64,000 nucleotides of DNA from Planctomycetaceae bacterium (GTDB lineage: Bacteria > Planctomycetota > Planctomycetia > Pirellulales > Thermoguttaceae): positions 1 to 64,000 of the forward strand of contig JAAYAY010000372.1 in NCBI GenBank assembly GCA_012719125.1, read 5' to 3'. The notes under the pieces are model-generated. The model searched no databases. It had not been told where the DNA came from and was given only the letters and a program-made list of their open reading frames with translations. This document shows positions 7,650 to 16,088 of this stretch, piece after piece. Made by a program: the position numbers and the translations under genes. Position 1 is the stretch's first letter, and each line of letters begins with the position of its first letter.

Positions 7650-7890
7650 GCAGTCCTCCGTGACGGCGCGACAAAGCACAGAGCCTGTGCGTTCTTTCTT
7701 GTTTCTGGAGTACTCAGCGACCGGTTTGCGGGCAAAGTGGGGGGCGAAGCATGTCGCTTGCTTGATTGCCGCGCTGTCGTTTCGAGCACTCTACGTTATG
7801 ACCGTTGTTTCCTTTCAGCAGGCTACTCATTCACCGGGTAGCGACTTCTCCTTCACGAAGTCCGCCCTACTCGCGGGAATCAAGTTGCCG

Positions 7891-8130
7891 CTACCTGGCG
7901 GCAGTCGCCTCGGACTCGCCTTCCAACCGAGCCGCAATGGCCGCTTGAACCGAATCTTCCACAGTTCGATTTGCGATCCAACCGAGTACGTACCCGATTG
8001 CGGCAAACGCGATCAGTGCCAACCAGGCCGCCCAGGCCACGCTCTGGCTTGTCCGTCCATGGATCAAGCCGCTGGCGGTGGTCGTCAGCATTGCCAACGG
8101 GCCCAGGATTCCGGCGAACAGTCGTGCCAC
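7891..8130 (-). CDS. small membrane protein between flhG and fliA
   Basis: A 79-residue protein with a GTG start. Hydrophobic segments at about residues 4-22 (FAGILGPLAMLTTTASGLIH) and 31-52 (VAWAAWLALIAFAAIGYVL) predict two membrane helices, followed by a charged tail (ANRTVEDSVQAAIAARLEGE). An AAGG lies about 9 bases before the GTG. Its position inside the flhG-fliA interval on the same strand suggests cotranscription with flagellar genes. I do not recognise the family. The 8131-8274 spacer before it shows nothing further. Confidence 0.55.
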   Translation of the reverse strand: MARLFAGILGPLAMLTTTASGLIHGRTSQSVAWAAWLALIAFAAIGYVLGWIANRTVEDSVQAAIAARLEGESEATAAR

Positions 8131-8274
8131 GAGTCCAACCTTTTCGGGTGCGTCAGGGAACCACTTGCGTGATTGACGGGGGGCGAATTGCCTGTCCGTC
8201 TGGTTCCTGGAATACAGGATTCAAGTTGTTCGTTGAGCGCCCGGAGCCGTCGAAAGTTACGCAGACGTTAAATC

Positions 8275-9228
8275 TTAACACCGCGCAAAAAGGCTACGGT
8301 CTTCTTCGTTATCGGCATTCTGTTGGTCAAGGTTGAGTCGATTCGGTGAACTGCCCTTGTTTGTTTTGATTTGCCATTCCCGTGGAGACGCCAAGGTGTT
8401 TCTGTCGAGTTGGGCGACGGCCCGGTCGAACGACCTGGCCAGGGCCGCCAGGGACTGGTGGGCGGCGGCGCACTGCGGGGAGAGCGCGAAGGGGAGGCCG
8501 TGCCTCCCGGCGGCAACCAGGTTGGCGTCGGCGCCGAGCCAGCGGCAGACCGGCAGGTCGAAGCCGAGGAAACGCCGGCACGAACGGCGGATGCGGCCGT
8601 GGACTTCGGCGGCTTCATCGGCATCGGTGCACATATTCACGAGCAACTGGATCTGGGGGCGCCGCACCGGATCGAGGGCGATTTTCAGGGCGGCGTAGGT
8701 ATCGAGGACGGCACTTGCGTCGGTCGACGAAACGAGTACCAGTTCGCGGCAGGTGTGCCAGAGGCGGCGGGTGAAGGGATGGAGTCCGTTTCCGCCGTCG
8801 AGGACGACGAGGTCCGCCCGGCTGGCCAGGCCGGCAAGCTGGTCGATGAATCGTCTCTGGCTGATATCGGGCGCGTCGGCAAGATCGGCGGCGCCCCAAG
8901 CGCCGGGGAGGACCATGATTCCGCCCGGCCCGGGCTGCAAGGCTTCAACCAGGGTGCGGCGCCCCTGGATGACGTCGCAGATCGTGTGGCGTTGCCGAAG
9001 GCGGCAAAGGGTCTGGATGTCGGGTCCGTCGGGGTCTGCATCGACAAGCACGGTACGCATGCCCTGCTGGGCAGCAACCACGGCCAGATTGACCGCGATC
9101 GTCGTTGTGCCCACGCCGCCCTTTCCCCCGGCGACGAGAACGGTCGTCACCTGGGGAGTCGGCGCATCGCCGGCCCGCGAAGCGGCCTGCGTTACCAGGT
9201 TTCGGAGGTCGTTGGCTTGGTCGATCAT
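8275..9228 (-). CDS. flhG: flagellar number regulator, MinD-like ATPase
   Basis: A 317-residue ParA/MinD-type ATPase. The deviant Walker A reads AGGKGGVGTTT at about residue 34, followed by VLVDADPDGPDI (A') and DLVVLDGGNG (Walker B). FlhG pairs with the GTPase FlhF to set the number and place of flagella, and it lies 4 bases downstream of flhF here. The last 40 residues (after RAVAQLDRN) form a polar, low-complexity tail without the amphipathic membrane-binding helix seen in MinD. The start at 9228 is an ATG immediately behind flhF. Confidence 0.93.
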   Translation of the reverse strand: MIDQANDLRNLVTQAASRAGDAPTPQVTTVLVAGGKGGVGTTTIAVNLAVVAAQQGMRTVLVDADPDGPDIQTLCRLRQRHTICDVIQGRRTLVEALQPGPGGIMVLPGAWGAADLADAPDISQRRFIDQLAGLASRADLVVLDGGNGLHPFTRRLWHTCRELVLVSSTDASAVLDTYAALKIALDPVRRPQIQLLVNMCTDADEAAEVHGRIRRSCRRFLGFDLPVCRWLGADANLVAAGRHGLPFALSPQCAAAHQSLAALARSFDRAVAQLDRNTLASPREWQIKTNKGSSPNRLNLDQQNADNEEDRSLFARC

Positions 9229-9232
9229 GATT

Positions 9233-10465
9233 CTAGCTGCGAAACACGGTGTCCTGGCCGAGGATGAGGCGTGCCAGGCGGGCGGCGTTGGCGGTCTCGA
9301 TGTCGTCGGGGACGCTCTGGCCGTTTGTTACATAGCGGATGGGCAACCGGCTCGTTCGCGTGAGCGGGAGCATGTTTCCGAGGCTGGTCGCCTCGTCGAG
9401 TTTTGTGAGGATCATCCCGGTGGTTCCTACGGAAGCGAACCGTTCCGCGGTGTGGGTCAAGGTCCGTTCGCCGGCCACGCTGGACAGGACCAGCAAGACC
9501 TCGTCGGCCTCGGCCTCGGAAAGGAAGGAGCGGAGTTCCTGGATCTTGATTTCGTCGCGGGGGCTCCGCCCGGCGGTATCCATGAGAATCAAGTCGAGGC
9601 TTGCCATTCTTCGCACGGCCTCGCGCATTTCGCGGGGGGAGGAGACAACTTCCATCGGCAGATCGATGATGTCGGCGTAGGTTCGCAGTTGTTCGACGGC
9701 GGCGATCCGGTAGGTGTCGACGGTAATCAACCCGACGTTGCGCCGTTCCCGGAGCCGGAAGTTGGCGGCGAGCTTCGCGATTGTGGTCGTTTTGCCGACG
9801 CCGGTCGGGCCGACCAGGGCCACCAGACGACGGGTACCGGGGGTGACCACAATCGGTCCGGCAACGGGGATCTCGGCCTCGACCATGCCGGCGATCCGCG
9901 ATTTGGCGAGCACGAGATCGTCGAGTTCGGCGTGCGAGGTTTCGCGGCGGACCTGCTCGACCAGTTCCCTCGCGATTTCTTCATTGAGGTCGACCTCGAT
10001 CAGGTCGGTGAACAGGCGGAACAGGCCGTCGGGCAAGTCGTGGGGGCCGGGCGCGGTACGGTTCTGCCTGCATAGCTCCTGGAGCATGGCACGAAGATCG
10101 GAGAGTTGGTCTTCCACGCCGAGGGAGGGGCGTTGGGGCGGCTCGGACGGCCGGGACGGAGTTGCCGCCCGGGTGCAGGCCGAGGCCTGCGAATCCGCGT
10201 AGGGGGAGGGGGGCTCGGACCGTGCGGGCTGGGATGCCGGCGGCCGGCGAGTCTCCGCGCTTACCGGTTGCTGGGGCAGCCGGCTCGGAACGTGAACGCC
10301 TTCCGAGGCGGTGACTTCAATCTCGCGCCGCCCCCGAAGCAGGCCGAACAGCCGGTTCGTATGCACCTCGCGTGTATGCAGCACGGCCGCGTCCGGGCCA
10401 AGATCGCGGCGCACCAGTGCGAGCGCCTCGTGCATCGAACCAGCGCGGTAGGTTCTTATTTCCAT
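9233..10465 (-). CDS. flhF: flagellar SRP-type GTPase
   Basis: A 410-residue FlhF, the GTPase that marks the flagellar pole or site. The B domain starts MEIRTYRAGSMHEALALVRRD. A Pro/Ser-rich basic linker covers about residues 70-130. The N and G domains follow with G1 ALVGPTGVGKTTTIAKLAA, G2-like VDTYRIAAVEQLRTYADI, G3 LILMDTAGRSPRD and G4 LTKLDEATSLG. It shares the operon with flhA upstream and flhG downstream, the canonical order. Confidence 0.95.
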   Translation of the reverse strand: MEIRTYRAGSMHEALALVRRDLGPDAAVLHTREVHTNRLFGLLRGRREIEVTASEGVHVPSRLPQQPVSAETRRPPASQPARSEPPSPYADSQASACTRAATPSRPSEPPQRPSLGVEDQLSDLRAMLQELCRQNRTAPGPHDLPDGLFRLFTDLIEVDLNEEIARELVEQVRRETSHAELDDLVLAKSRIAGMVEAEIPVAGPIVVTPGTRRLVALVGPTGVGKTTTIAKLAANFRLRERRNVGLITVDTYRIAAVEQLRTYADIIDLPMEVVSSPREMREAVRRMASLDLILMDTAGRSPRDEIKIQELRSFLSEAEADEVLLVLSSVAGERTLTHTAERFASVGTTGMILTKLDEATSLGNMLPLTRTSRLPIRYVTNGQSVPDDIETANAARLARLILGQDTVFRS

Positions 10466-10567
10466 GACCGTTCGTCCGTTCTATCGATATGCTTGTGAAC
10501 CGCCGACAAAACCGTCGTATGTGTGCACCGGTGTCCGTTGGGGACTCGGTTGTTTTGTCGGGGCTTC

Positions 10568-12658
10568 TTACACGTCGCTGACCATTGCCAGCGATTCAAT
10601 TCGAGTGTCTCGGGTGATTTCGTTGTAGCTGAGCACGATCAGGTCGGGCAGGTGGGTGCTGGTCAACTCTTTCACGGCCGCACGAATCTGAGGACTGCAG
10701 AGCACGATAGGCCGATGATTGGCCAGAATCAGCTTGTTGAGTTCGTTGGCAATCTGGCGGCAGGTCGCCTCGACGGCCTGGGGCGACATGCGGATGAACA
10801 GACCTCGCTCGGTATGTTCGAACCCGGCGCGGATTCGATCCTCCATTGCCGGATCGAGGGTGATCACGTGCAGGCATCCTTCGCGGTCGCGGTAACGCGT
10901 GCAGATCTGGCGAGCCAGCCGAGCCCGCACGAACTCGTTCAGCAGGATCGGGTCCTTGGTGCGGCCCGCGAAGTCGCCGAGGGTCTCCAGAATCGCGGCC
11001 AGTTGCCGGATCGGCACCTGCTCGCGGAGCAGCATCTGGAGAATCTGTTGGACCTCGGCCAGCTTCATCTGGCCGGGAATCAGCTCCTCCACCACCGCCG
11101 GCGAGGTTTCCTTGAGTTCTTCGATGAGATGCTTGGCGGCATCGCGGGTGAGGATTTCGTCGGCGTGTTTGCGGACCGTCTCGGTGAGGTGCGTGGCGAT
11201 CACGGCGCCCGGCTCCACGACGGTATAGCCGAGCATCTCGGCCTTCTCGCGCAGCGACGGCTCGATCCACAGGGCGGGCGTGCCGAAGGCGGGATCCTTG
11301 GTCTCGAAGCCCGGGACCTTGCCGGAGGTCATTCCGGAGTCGATGGCCAGGAACAGGCCCGGATAGACCGTGTCGACGGCCACGGGCATGCCGGCGATCT
11401 TGATACGATACTGTTGCTGATCGAGTTGGAAGCTGTCGCGAATGCGGACCTTGGGGAGGATGATGCCGATTTCGGCGGCCACGTTCTGGCGAATTCGATG
11501 GATCCGATCGAGAAGATCGCCGCCCCGCTTCGGATCGGCGAGCTTGATCAGTCCCACCCCGATCTCGACTTCCATGGGGTCGACGACCAGGTATTCCTCA
11601 ATCCGTTCCTCAGGCTTCTTCTTCTCTTCGGCTTTCTGCTTGGCGGCATCCTTGGCCTGGGCCTTGGCGGTCTTGCGCGAGAGGTTGATCGCAACCCCGA
11701 GGCAACTCCCGGCGATCAGCAGCAGCGGCACTTTGGGCAAGCTGGTGAATACCAGGATACCGAGGAATGCACCGGCGACGGCCAGGGCCTGGGGACGCGA
11801 GAACAACTGCGTCATGAATTCGGCGGGCAGGTTGACCCGCTTGTTGCTTCTGGTGACCAGCAAACCGGCGGCCAAGGAGATCAGGAAGGCCGGCACCTGG
11901 CTGACCAAGCCATCGCCGATAGTCAGCTTGGTGAACAGTTCCGAAGCCTCCGCCACCGTCATTCCTGCTTGGACGACGCCCACGAACAGGCCGCCGACAA
12001 TGTTGATCAGGGTGATGCAGATGCCGGCGATGGCATCGCCTCGCACGAACTTGCTGGCACCGTCCATGGCCCCGAAGAAGTCGGCCTGGGCGGTGATCTC
12101 CTCGCGGCGTTGCTGGGCCTCGCGTTCGTCGATAATGCCGGCGTTCAAGTCGGCGTCGATCGCCATTTGGCGACCGGGCATGCCGTCCAAAGCGAAGCGG
12201 GCTGCCACTTCGCTGATGCGCGTGGCGCCTTTGGTGATCACGATGAATTGGATAAGGACGATGATGACGAAGATGATCAGGCCCACGACGATCTTGTCGC
12301 CGGCGACAAAATCGGCAAAGCTCTTCACGACTCCGCCGGCAGCATCCAGCTTGGCCGACTCGGCGCGAGTCAGGATGAGACGGGTGGTGGCCACGTTCAA
12401 GACGAGGCGAAACAGGGTCGTGGCCAGAAGAAGGGAGGGGAAAATGTTGAACTCCAGCGGAGTTCTGACGTAGATCGTCGTCAGCAGCATGATGACGGCG
12501 ATGGCGATGTTCGAAGCCAGAAGCACGTCCATCAATTCGGACGGCAGGGGCACCACGATCACCAACACGCAGGCAATCAGCCCCACCGGCAAGATCAGAT
12601 CTTGCAGCCGGTTCAGGAGCGGCGTGCCGCTGGCGCGCAGTGAGGTGTCCGATGCCAC
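10568..12658 (-). CDS. flhA: flagellar type III export gate protein
   Basis: A 696-residue FlhA, the large inner-membrane component of the flagellar export gate. It has eight membrane segments in its first 330 residues, the conserved FHIPEP-like loop region and TRISEVAARFALDGMPGRQM, and a cytoplasmic domain with IEEYLVVDPMEVEIG and TYTVVEPG-like GYTVVEPGAVIATHL. I place the start at GTG 12658 (VASDTSLRASG), preceded by GGAG at 6 bases. The longer reading would add 72 non-homologous residues. In many bacteria flhB lies directly upstream. Here flhB is about 9 kb away, separated by sugar-related genes. Confidence 0.95.
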   Translation of the reverse strand: MASDTSLRASGTPLLNRLQDLILPVGLIACVLVIVVPLPSELMDVLLASNIAIAVIMLLTTIYVRTPLEFNIFPSLLLATTLFRLVLNVATTRLILTRAESAKLDAAGGVVKSFADFVAGDKIVVGLIIFVIIVLIQFIVITKGATRISEVAARFALDGMPGRQMAIDADLNAGIIDEREAQQRREEITAQADFFGAMDGASKFVRGDAIAGICITLINIVGGLFVGVVQAGMTVAEASELFTKLTIGDGLVSQVPAFLISLAAGLLVTRSNKRVNLPAEFMTQLFSRPQALAVAGAFLGILVFTSLPKVPLLLIAGSCLGVAINLSRKTAKAQAKDAAKQKAEEKKKPEERIEEYLVVDPMEVEIGVGLIKLADPKRGGDLLDRIHRIRQNVAAEIGIILPKVRIRDSFQLDQQQYRIKIAGMPVAVDTVYPGLFLAIDSGMTSGKVPGFETKDPAFGTPALWIEPSLREKAEMLGYTVVEPGAVIATHLTETVRKHADEILTRDAAKHLIEELKETSPAVVEELIPGQMKLAEVQQILQMLLREQVPIRQLAAILETLGDFAGRTKDPILLNEFVRARLARQICTRYRDREGCLHVITLDPAMEDRIRAGFEHTERGLFIRMSPQAVEATCRQIANELNKLILANHRPIVLCSPQIRAAVKELTSTHLPDLIVLSYNEITRDTRIESLAMVSDV

Positions 12659-13040
12659 TGGAGTCTCCGAGACGTGGGCGAACTGGATGCGTTTGCCGAA
12701 CGTGAAAACCACGTAAAAGTGAGGGCGGGAAGGTACCCAAAACCGCCCGGCATGTCCAGGTCGTTTGCCCGGCAAGAAGGTTACAGCACTGCTAGCAGCG
12801 CCAGCGGTCGTCTGCCGCGAGATCGGACGACAGGTTCTCAGAATCGTACGGGGAGAGGTCTCAAGTCGGCCCACTTCGGGAGGCGATAAGGGACATAAGC
12901 AGTTCTCGACGTATTGGTGGTCGGCGGCTCGCAGCAGGTGGTCTGGCGGGTTGCCGGGTAGTTGCGGGGAGGCGCAGGCTCGTCCGATCCGTCGATCGTC
13001 CCCCCCACACTAGCAGTAGACCGATCTGAAAGACCTCTCG
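12659..13040. other. divergent intergenic region (flhA / thioredoxin-like lipoprotein)
   Basis: No coding sequence is convincing here. It must contain the promoter for the minus-strand flhA-flhF-flhG-fliA group and that of the plus-strand lipoprotein. I searched by eye for GG-N10-GC sigma-54 boxes on the flhA side and found none. Confidence 0.5.
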
Positions 13041-13562
13041 ATGTGCACCCGTCGGCAAATCCTTGTTGGGTTATTGTTCACCCCTCTAGCGGTGGCGATT
13101 TCAGGCTGCGCCGATGGACGCGCCCCAGTCGGGTCTGGTCGTTCTGCCGACGGCGATTCGGGGCAGGTGGCGGAATCGGAAGAGCAGGTGGAGTTCGTCG
13201 GCACGTTCCCCGAGGCACTGGCAGAGGCGAGGCAGGCTGAGAAGCCGCTGTTGGTGTTCTTCAGCACCCCCGAGTGCATCTATTGCCGGCAGATGCTCGA
13301 ACGGACGTTCCGCGACCACCAGATCGTTCGGTTGGCCGAGAAGTTCGTCTGCGTGCGGATTGAGGCTGCCGAGGATCCGCAGACCTGCGAAGACTTCCAC
13401 GTTGAGGCCTACCCGACGGTCCAGTTCATCACGTCGGACGGGGCCCCGCTGAACCGCGTTCTGGGCAAGAAGGAACCGGAGACGTTCGCCGCCCAGATGC
13501 AAGCTGCCCTCCAGGGCACACCGATGCGAACGGTGTACCACCGGGACAGCGTTCGACGCTAG
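13041..13562 (+). CDS. thioredoxin-fold lipoprotein
   Basis: A 173-residue exported protein. The N-terminus MCTRRQILVGLL leads to a lipobox-like AISGC with Cys at about residue 23, so it is probably a lipoprotein; the RR pair also resembles a Tat signal. A linker precedes a thioredoxin-like domain (thioredoxin_7/DUF255 type) with EKPLLVFFSTPECIYCRQM, carrying a CxxC redox pair, and a cis-Pro region, AYPTVQFI. It probably reduces or isomerises disulfides outside the cytoplasm. It is the first plus-strand gene of the cassette that separates flhA and flhB, with no evident link to flagella. Confidence 0.8.
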   Translation: MCTRRQILVGLLFTPLAVAISGCADGRAPVGSGRSADGDSGQVAESEEQVEFVGTFPEALAEARQAEKPLLVFFSTPECIYCRQMLERTFRDHQIVRLAEKFVCVRIEAAEDPQTCEDFHVEAYPTVQFITSDGAPLNRVLGKKEPETFAAQMQAALQGTPMRTVYHRDSVRR

Positions 13563-13680
13563 TGCGCTGCCGAGTTCAGTTTCGGAGTGGATGCTTGCAC
13601 CCCGCCAGGCCTTGATCTACGCTGGGGGGTGCGCAGGCTACCACAACAGCACACCCTCGAGCCAGCCGGAGCAACTCGCC

Positions 13681-15039
13681 ATGGCCAAGGATTCTCTTCT
13701 ACCGGAACACTCTACCCATCGCCGCGATTTTCTGAAGATGACGGCGGGCGTGGCGGTGCCTTGGATACTCCCCTCGTCGGTATTCGGAGCCTTTGCGCCG
13801 AGCAACCGGATCAACGTCGCTTGCATCGGCACGGGCAATCAGGGGAGCGGCATCCTCAAGCGTTTCCTGGAGAACGACGACGTGCAGGTCGTGGCCGTTT
13901 GCGACGTCAACACGGCCAGCTACGGGTATCGCGACGAAAGCCAGTACCTGGGGCGCGAGCCGGGGCGCAAGACGGTCGACGACCACTACGCCAAGAAATC
14001 GGGAACCGCTTACAAGGGGTGCCGGACGTATATCGACTTCCAGGAAGTGCTGGCCTGCGACGACGTGGACGCCGTCACCGTCGTTGTACCCGATCAGTGG
14101 CATGCCATCATGACGATCGCCGCCGCCAAGGCGGGCAAAGACATCTACTGCGAGAAGCCGCTCTCGCTGACGATCGGCCAGGGGCGGGCCATGGTCGAGG
14201 CCGTCAAGAAGTACGACCGCATTCTGCAGACGGGCAGCATGGAGCGCAGTAATCCCTTGAACCGCTACGTCTGCAAGCTGGTTCGCGACGGGAAGATCGG
14301 CCAGGTCAAGCGGGTGTTCACCAACGTGGGTTACAACAACAAGGTCGGGCCGGGACCGGGTTGGAAGCCGATGCCGGTACCGGAAGGATTTGACTACGAG
14401 CGCTGGCTCGGGCCCGCCCCGAAGGTACCTTACCACCAGGACCGCTGCCTGTACCGCTTCCGCTTCAACTACGACTATTCCGGCGGACAGGTGACCAACT
14501 ACGGCGCCCATTCCAACGACCTGGCCCAGTGGGGCCTTGGCATGGACGAGAGCGGCCCGGTCGAGATCGAGTACATTCGCGCCAAGTGGCTGCCCGAGGG
14601 GAGCCTGTTCAACACGGCCCTGGAAACCGAGTTTCTTTGCCGCTACGCCAACGGGGTGGAATTGATTTGCGCAACGAATGAGAAGCCGGTGGGCGTGCGG
14701 TTTGAAGGGACCGAGGGCATGGTCGAGTCGACGGCCTACGGCTGGCAGGCCCGCAGCGAGCCCGCGTCGCTGGTCGAATCCGAGTTTCCCGGGGGCAAGG
14801 TGAAGGGCGACGCCACGTCGGCCCACGTGCGCAACTTCCTCGACTGCGTGAAGAGCCGCCAGCAGCCGGTGGCCCACGCCGAGATCGGGCACCGTTCCTC
14901 CAGCGTCTGCCACTTGGGCAACGTCGCGATTCGCCTGGGCCGCAACGTGAAGTGGGATCCCGTGGCGGAACGCTTCCCGGGCGACGACGAGGCCAACGAG
15001 ATGCTGCTGCGGCCGATGCGGGGGCCGTGGGTGTTATGA
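13681..15039 (+). CDS. Tat-exported Gfo/Idh/MocA oxidoreductase
   Basis: A 452-residue NAD(P)-dependent sugar dehydrogenase-like protein. The Tat signal is HRRDFLKMTAGVAVPWILPSS in part. The Rossmann motif is CIGTGNQGSG, and the hallmark is YCEKPLSL. The C-terminal domain includes GGQVTNYGAHSNDLAQWGLG. The ATG at 13681 starts the signal region, with GGAG about 9 bases upstream. Planctomycetes hold dozens of such exported members, mostly implicated in sugar or inositol derivative oxidation. The substrate is unknown. Its 3' end overlaps the convergent AraC gene by 6 bp, and that regulator may respond to the same sugar (inference). Confidence 0.88.
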   Translation: MAKDSLLPEHSTHRRDFLKMTAGVAVPWILPSSVFGAFAPSNRINVACIGTGNQGSGILKRFLENDDVQVVAVCDVNTASYGYRDESQYLGREPGRKTVDDHYAKKSGTAYKGCRTYIDFQEVLACDDVDAVTVVVPDQWHAIMTIAAAKAGKDIYCEKPLSLTIGQGRAMVEAVKKYDRILQTGSMERSNPLNRYVCKLVRDGKIGQVKRVFTNVGYNNKVGPGPGWKPMPVPEGFDYERWLGPAPKVPYHQDRCLYRFRFNYDYSGGQVTNYGAHSNDLAQWGLGMDESGPVEIEYIRAKWLPEGSLFNTALETEFLCRYANGVELICATNEKPVGVRFEGTEGMVESTAYGWQARSEPASLVESEFPGGKVKGDATSAHVRNFLDCVKSRQQPVAHAEIGHRSSSVCHLGNVAIRLGRNVKWDPVAERFPGDDEANEMLLRPMRGPWVL

Positions 15040-15888
15040 CGTCTTGGTTTCAGATTTGTGCGCGTAGCGGTCGCGGTATCGTTTGGGCGACAGGCCGGTG
15101 GCCGAGCGGAAGAGTTGGCCGAAATAGCTCGAGGTGGCGAAGCCGACCATTGAGGCGATGTCGGCCACGGGAGTGTCGGTGCGGAGGAGTTGGTCCTTGG
15201 CCTTCTCCAGGCGGATGTCGGTGAGGTATTCGAGGAAGGTCTTGCCGGTCATCTGCTTGAACACCACGTGGAAATGGCTGCGGCTCAAGGGGCAGAACTC
15301 GAGCACCGAATCGACGGTGATCGTCTTCATGTAGGCCGCGTCGAGGTAATGGACGACTTCGCGCACCAACTGTTCGTGCGTCGGCGGCGAGCAGACGGGA
15401 ATTCCGTGGCTTTGAAACTCCTCGTCGCGGGCGATGACGATCAGAATGCGCAGGAGCATCATCTTGAGCATCGCGTGGTAGGCGGGCTCCTTGCGTTGGA
15501 ACTCGCGGAACAGTTCGTCGAAGGTGGGGCGGAGTTTGGCGCTGCCGGCCGCCGAAAGCGCCACCTTGCCACGGAACCAGGCCATCTTCTCGATCACGTC
15601 CAAAGCTTCCTTGTCGCCGGGCAGTGCCGGCGTGAACAGATCGCCGTGGAAGTCGAGGACGTAGCACGTCGATTTCTTTCCCGGCGGAAACACCGACCGG
15701 TGCCCGGTGCCGATGGGAACAAAGAAGATGTCGCCCGTGTGCAGCGGGATCTTCCACCCGTCGGCACTCTGCTCGCCCTCGCCCGAGGTGAAGTAGAGCA
15801 ACTGGTGGTAGTCGTGAACGTGCATCGCCGTCGCGTTCCGGCAACCGGGCGGGTTTTGATTCAGACTGAGGTGAAACAGGTCTTTCAT
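15034..15888 (-). CDS. AraC-family transcriptional regulator
   Basis: A 284-residue regulator. The N-terminal half is a cupin-like AraC ligand-binding domain (MHVHDYHQLLYFTSGEGEQ, GDIFFVPIGTGHRSVFPPG). The C-terminal 100 residues hold two helix-turn-helix motifs, around SRSHFHVVFKQMTGKTFLEY and DIASMVGFATSSYFGQLFR, ending GLSPKRYRDRY. It is convergent with the oxidoreductase at 13681 and divergent from the ThuA-FG-GAP gene, which makes control of the neighbouring carbohydrate genes plausible. The 15889-16088 spacer is the divergent promoter region. Confidence 0.9.
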   Translation of the reverse strand: MKDLFHLSLNQNPPGCRNATAMHVHDYHQLLYFTSGEGEQSADGWKIPLHTGDIFFVPIGTGHRSVFPPGKKSTCYVLDFHGDLFTPALPGDKEALDVIEKMAWFRGKVALSAAGSAKLRPTFDELFREFQRKEPAYHAMLKMMLLRILIVIARDEEFQSHGIPVCSPPTHEQLVREVVHYLDAAYMKTITVDSVLEFCPLSRSHFHVVFKQMTGKTFLEYLTDIRLEKAKDQLLRTDTPVADIASMVGFATSSYFGQLFRSATGLSPKRYRDRYAHKSETKTS

Positions 15889-16088
15889 GGACGATTCTCT
15901 GCCATGGCGGCGACGATGCCAACATCACTGTGTTCTATTATGACGTATTTCGCACGCTGCGGGAATGTGAACTCAGACGATTACGACATATTTTCAAAGG
16001 ATCCCGAGATTGCATGGAAGGCGGTCGTCGGTAGACTGAATCTGTGCCCGGATTGTGCAAGAACTTCACATGCGAGAGGTGTTCCGTC

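Noticed and set aside
10523-12643. A 706-codon plus-strand ORF opposite flhA.
   Set aside because: Composition is His/Asp/Gln-rich without domains, the usual mirror of a GC-rich gene; flhA is certain.
12659-12874. Longer FlhA start that adds 72 residues.
   Set aside because: The added part is Arg/Pro-rich with no FlhA similarity; GTG 12658 has a GGAG site and gives the normal length.
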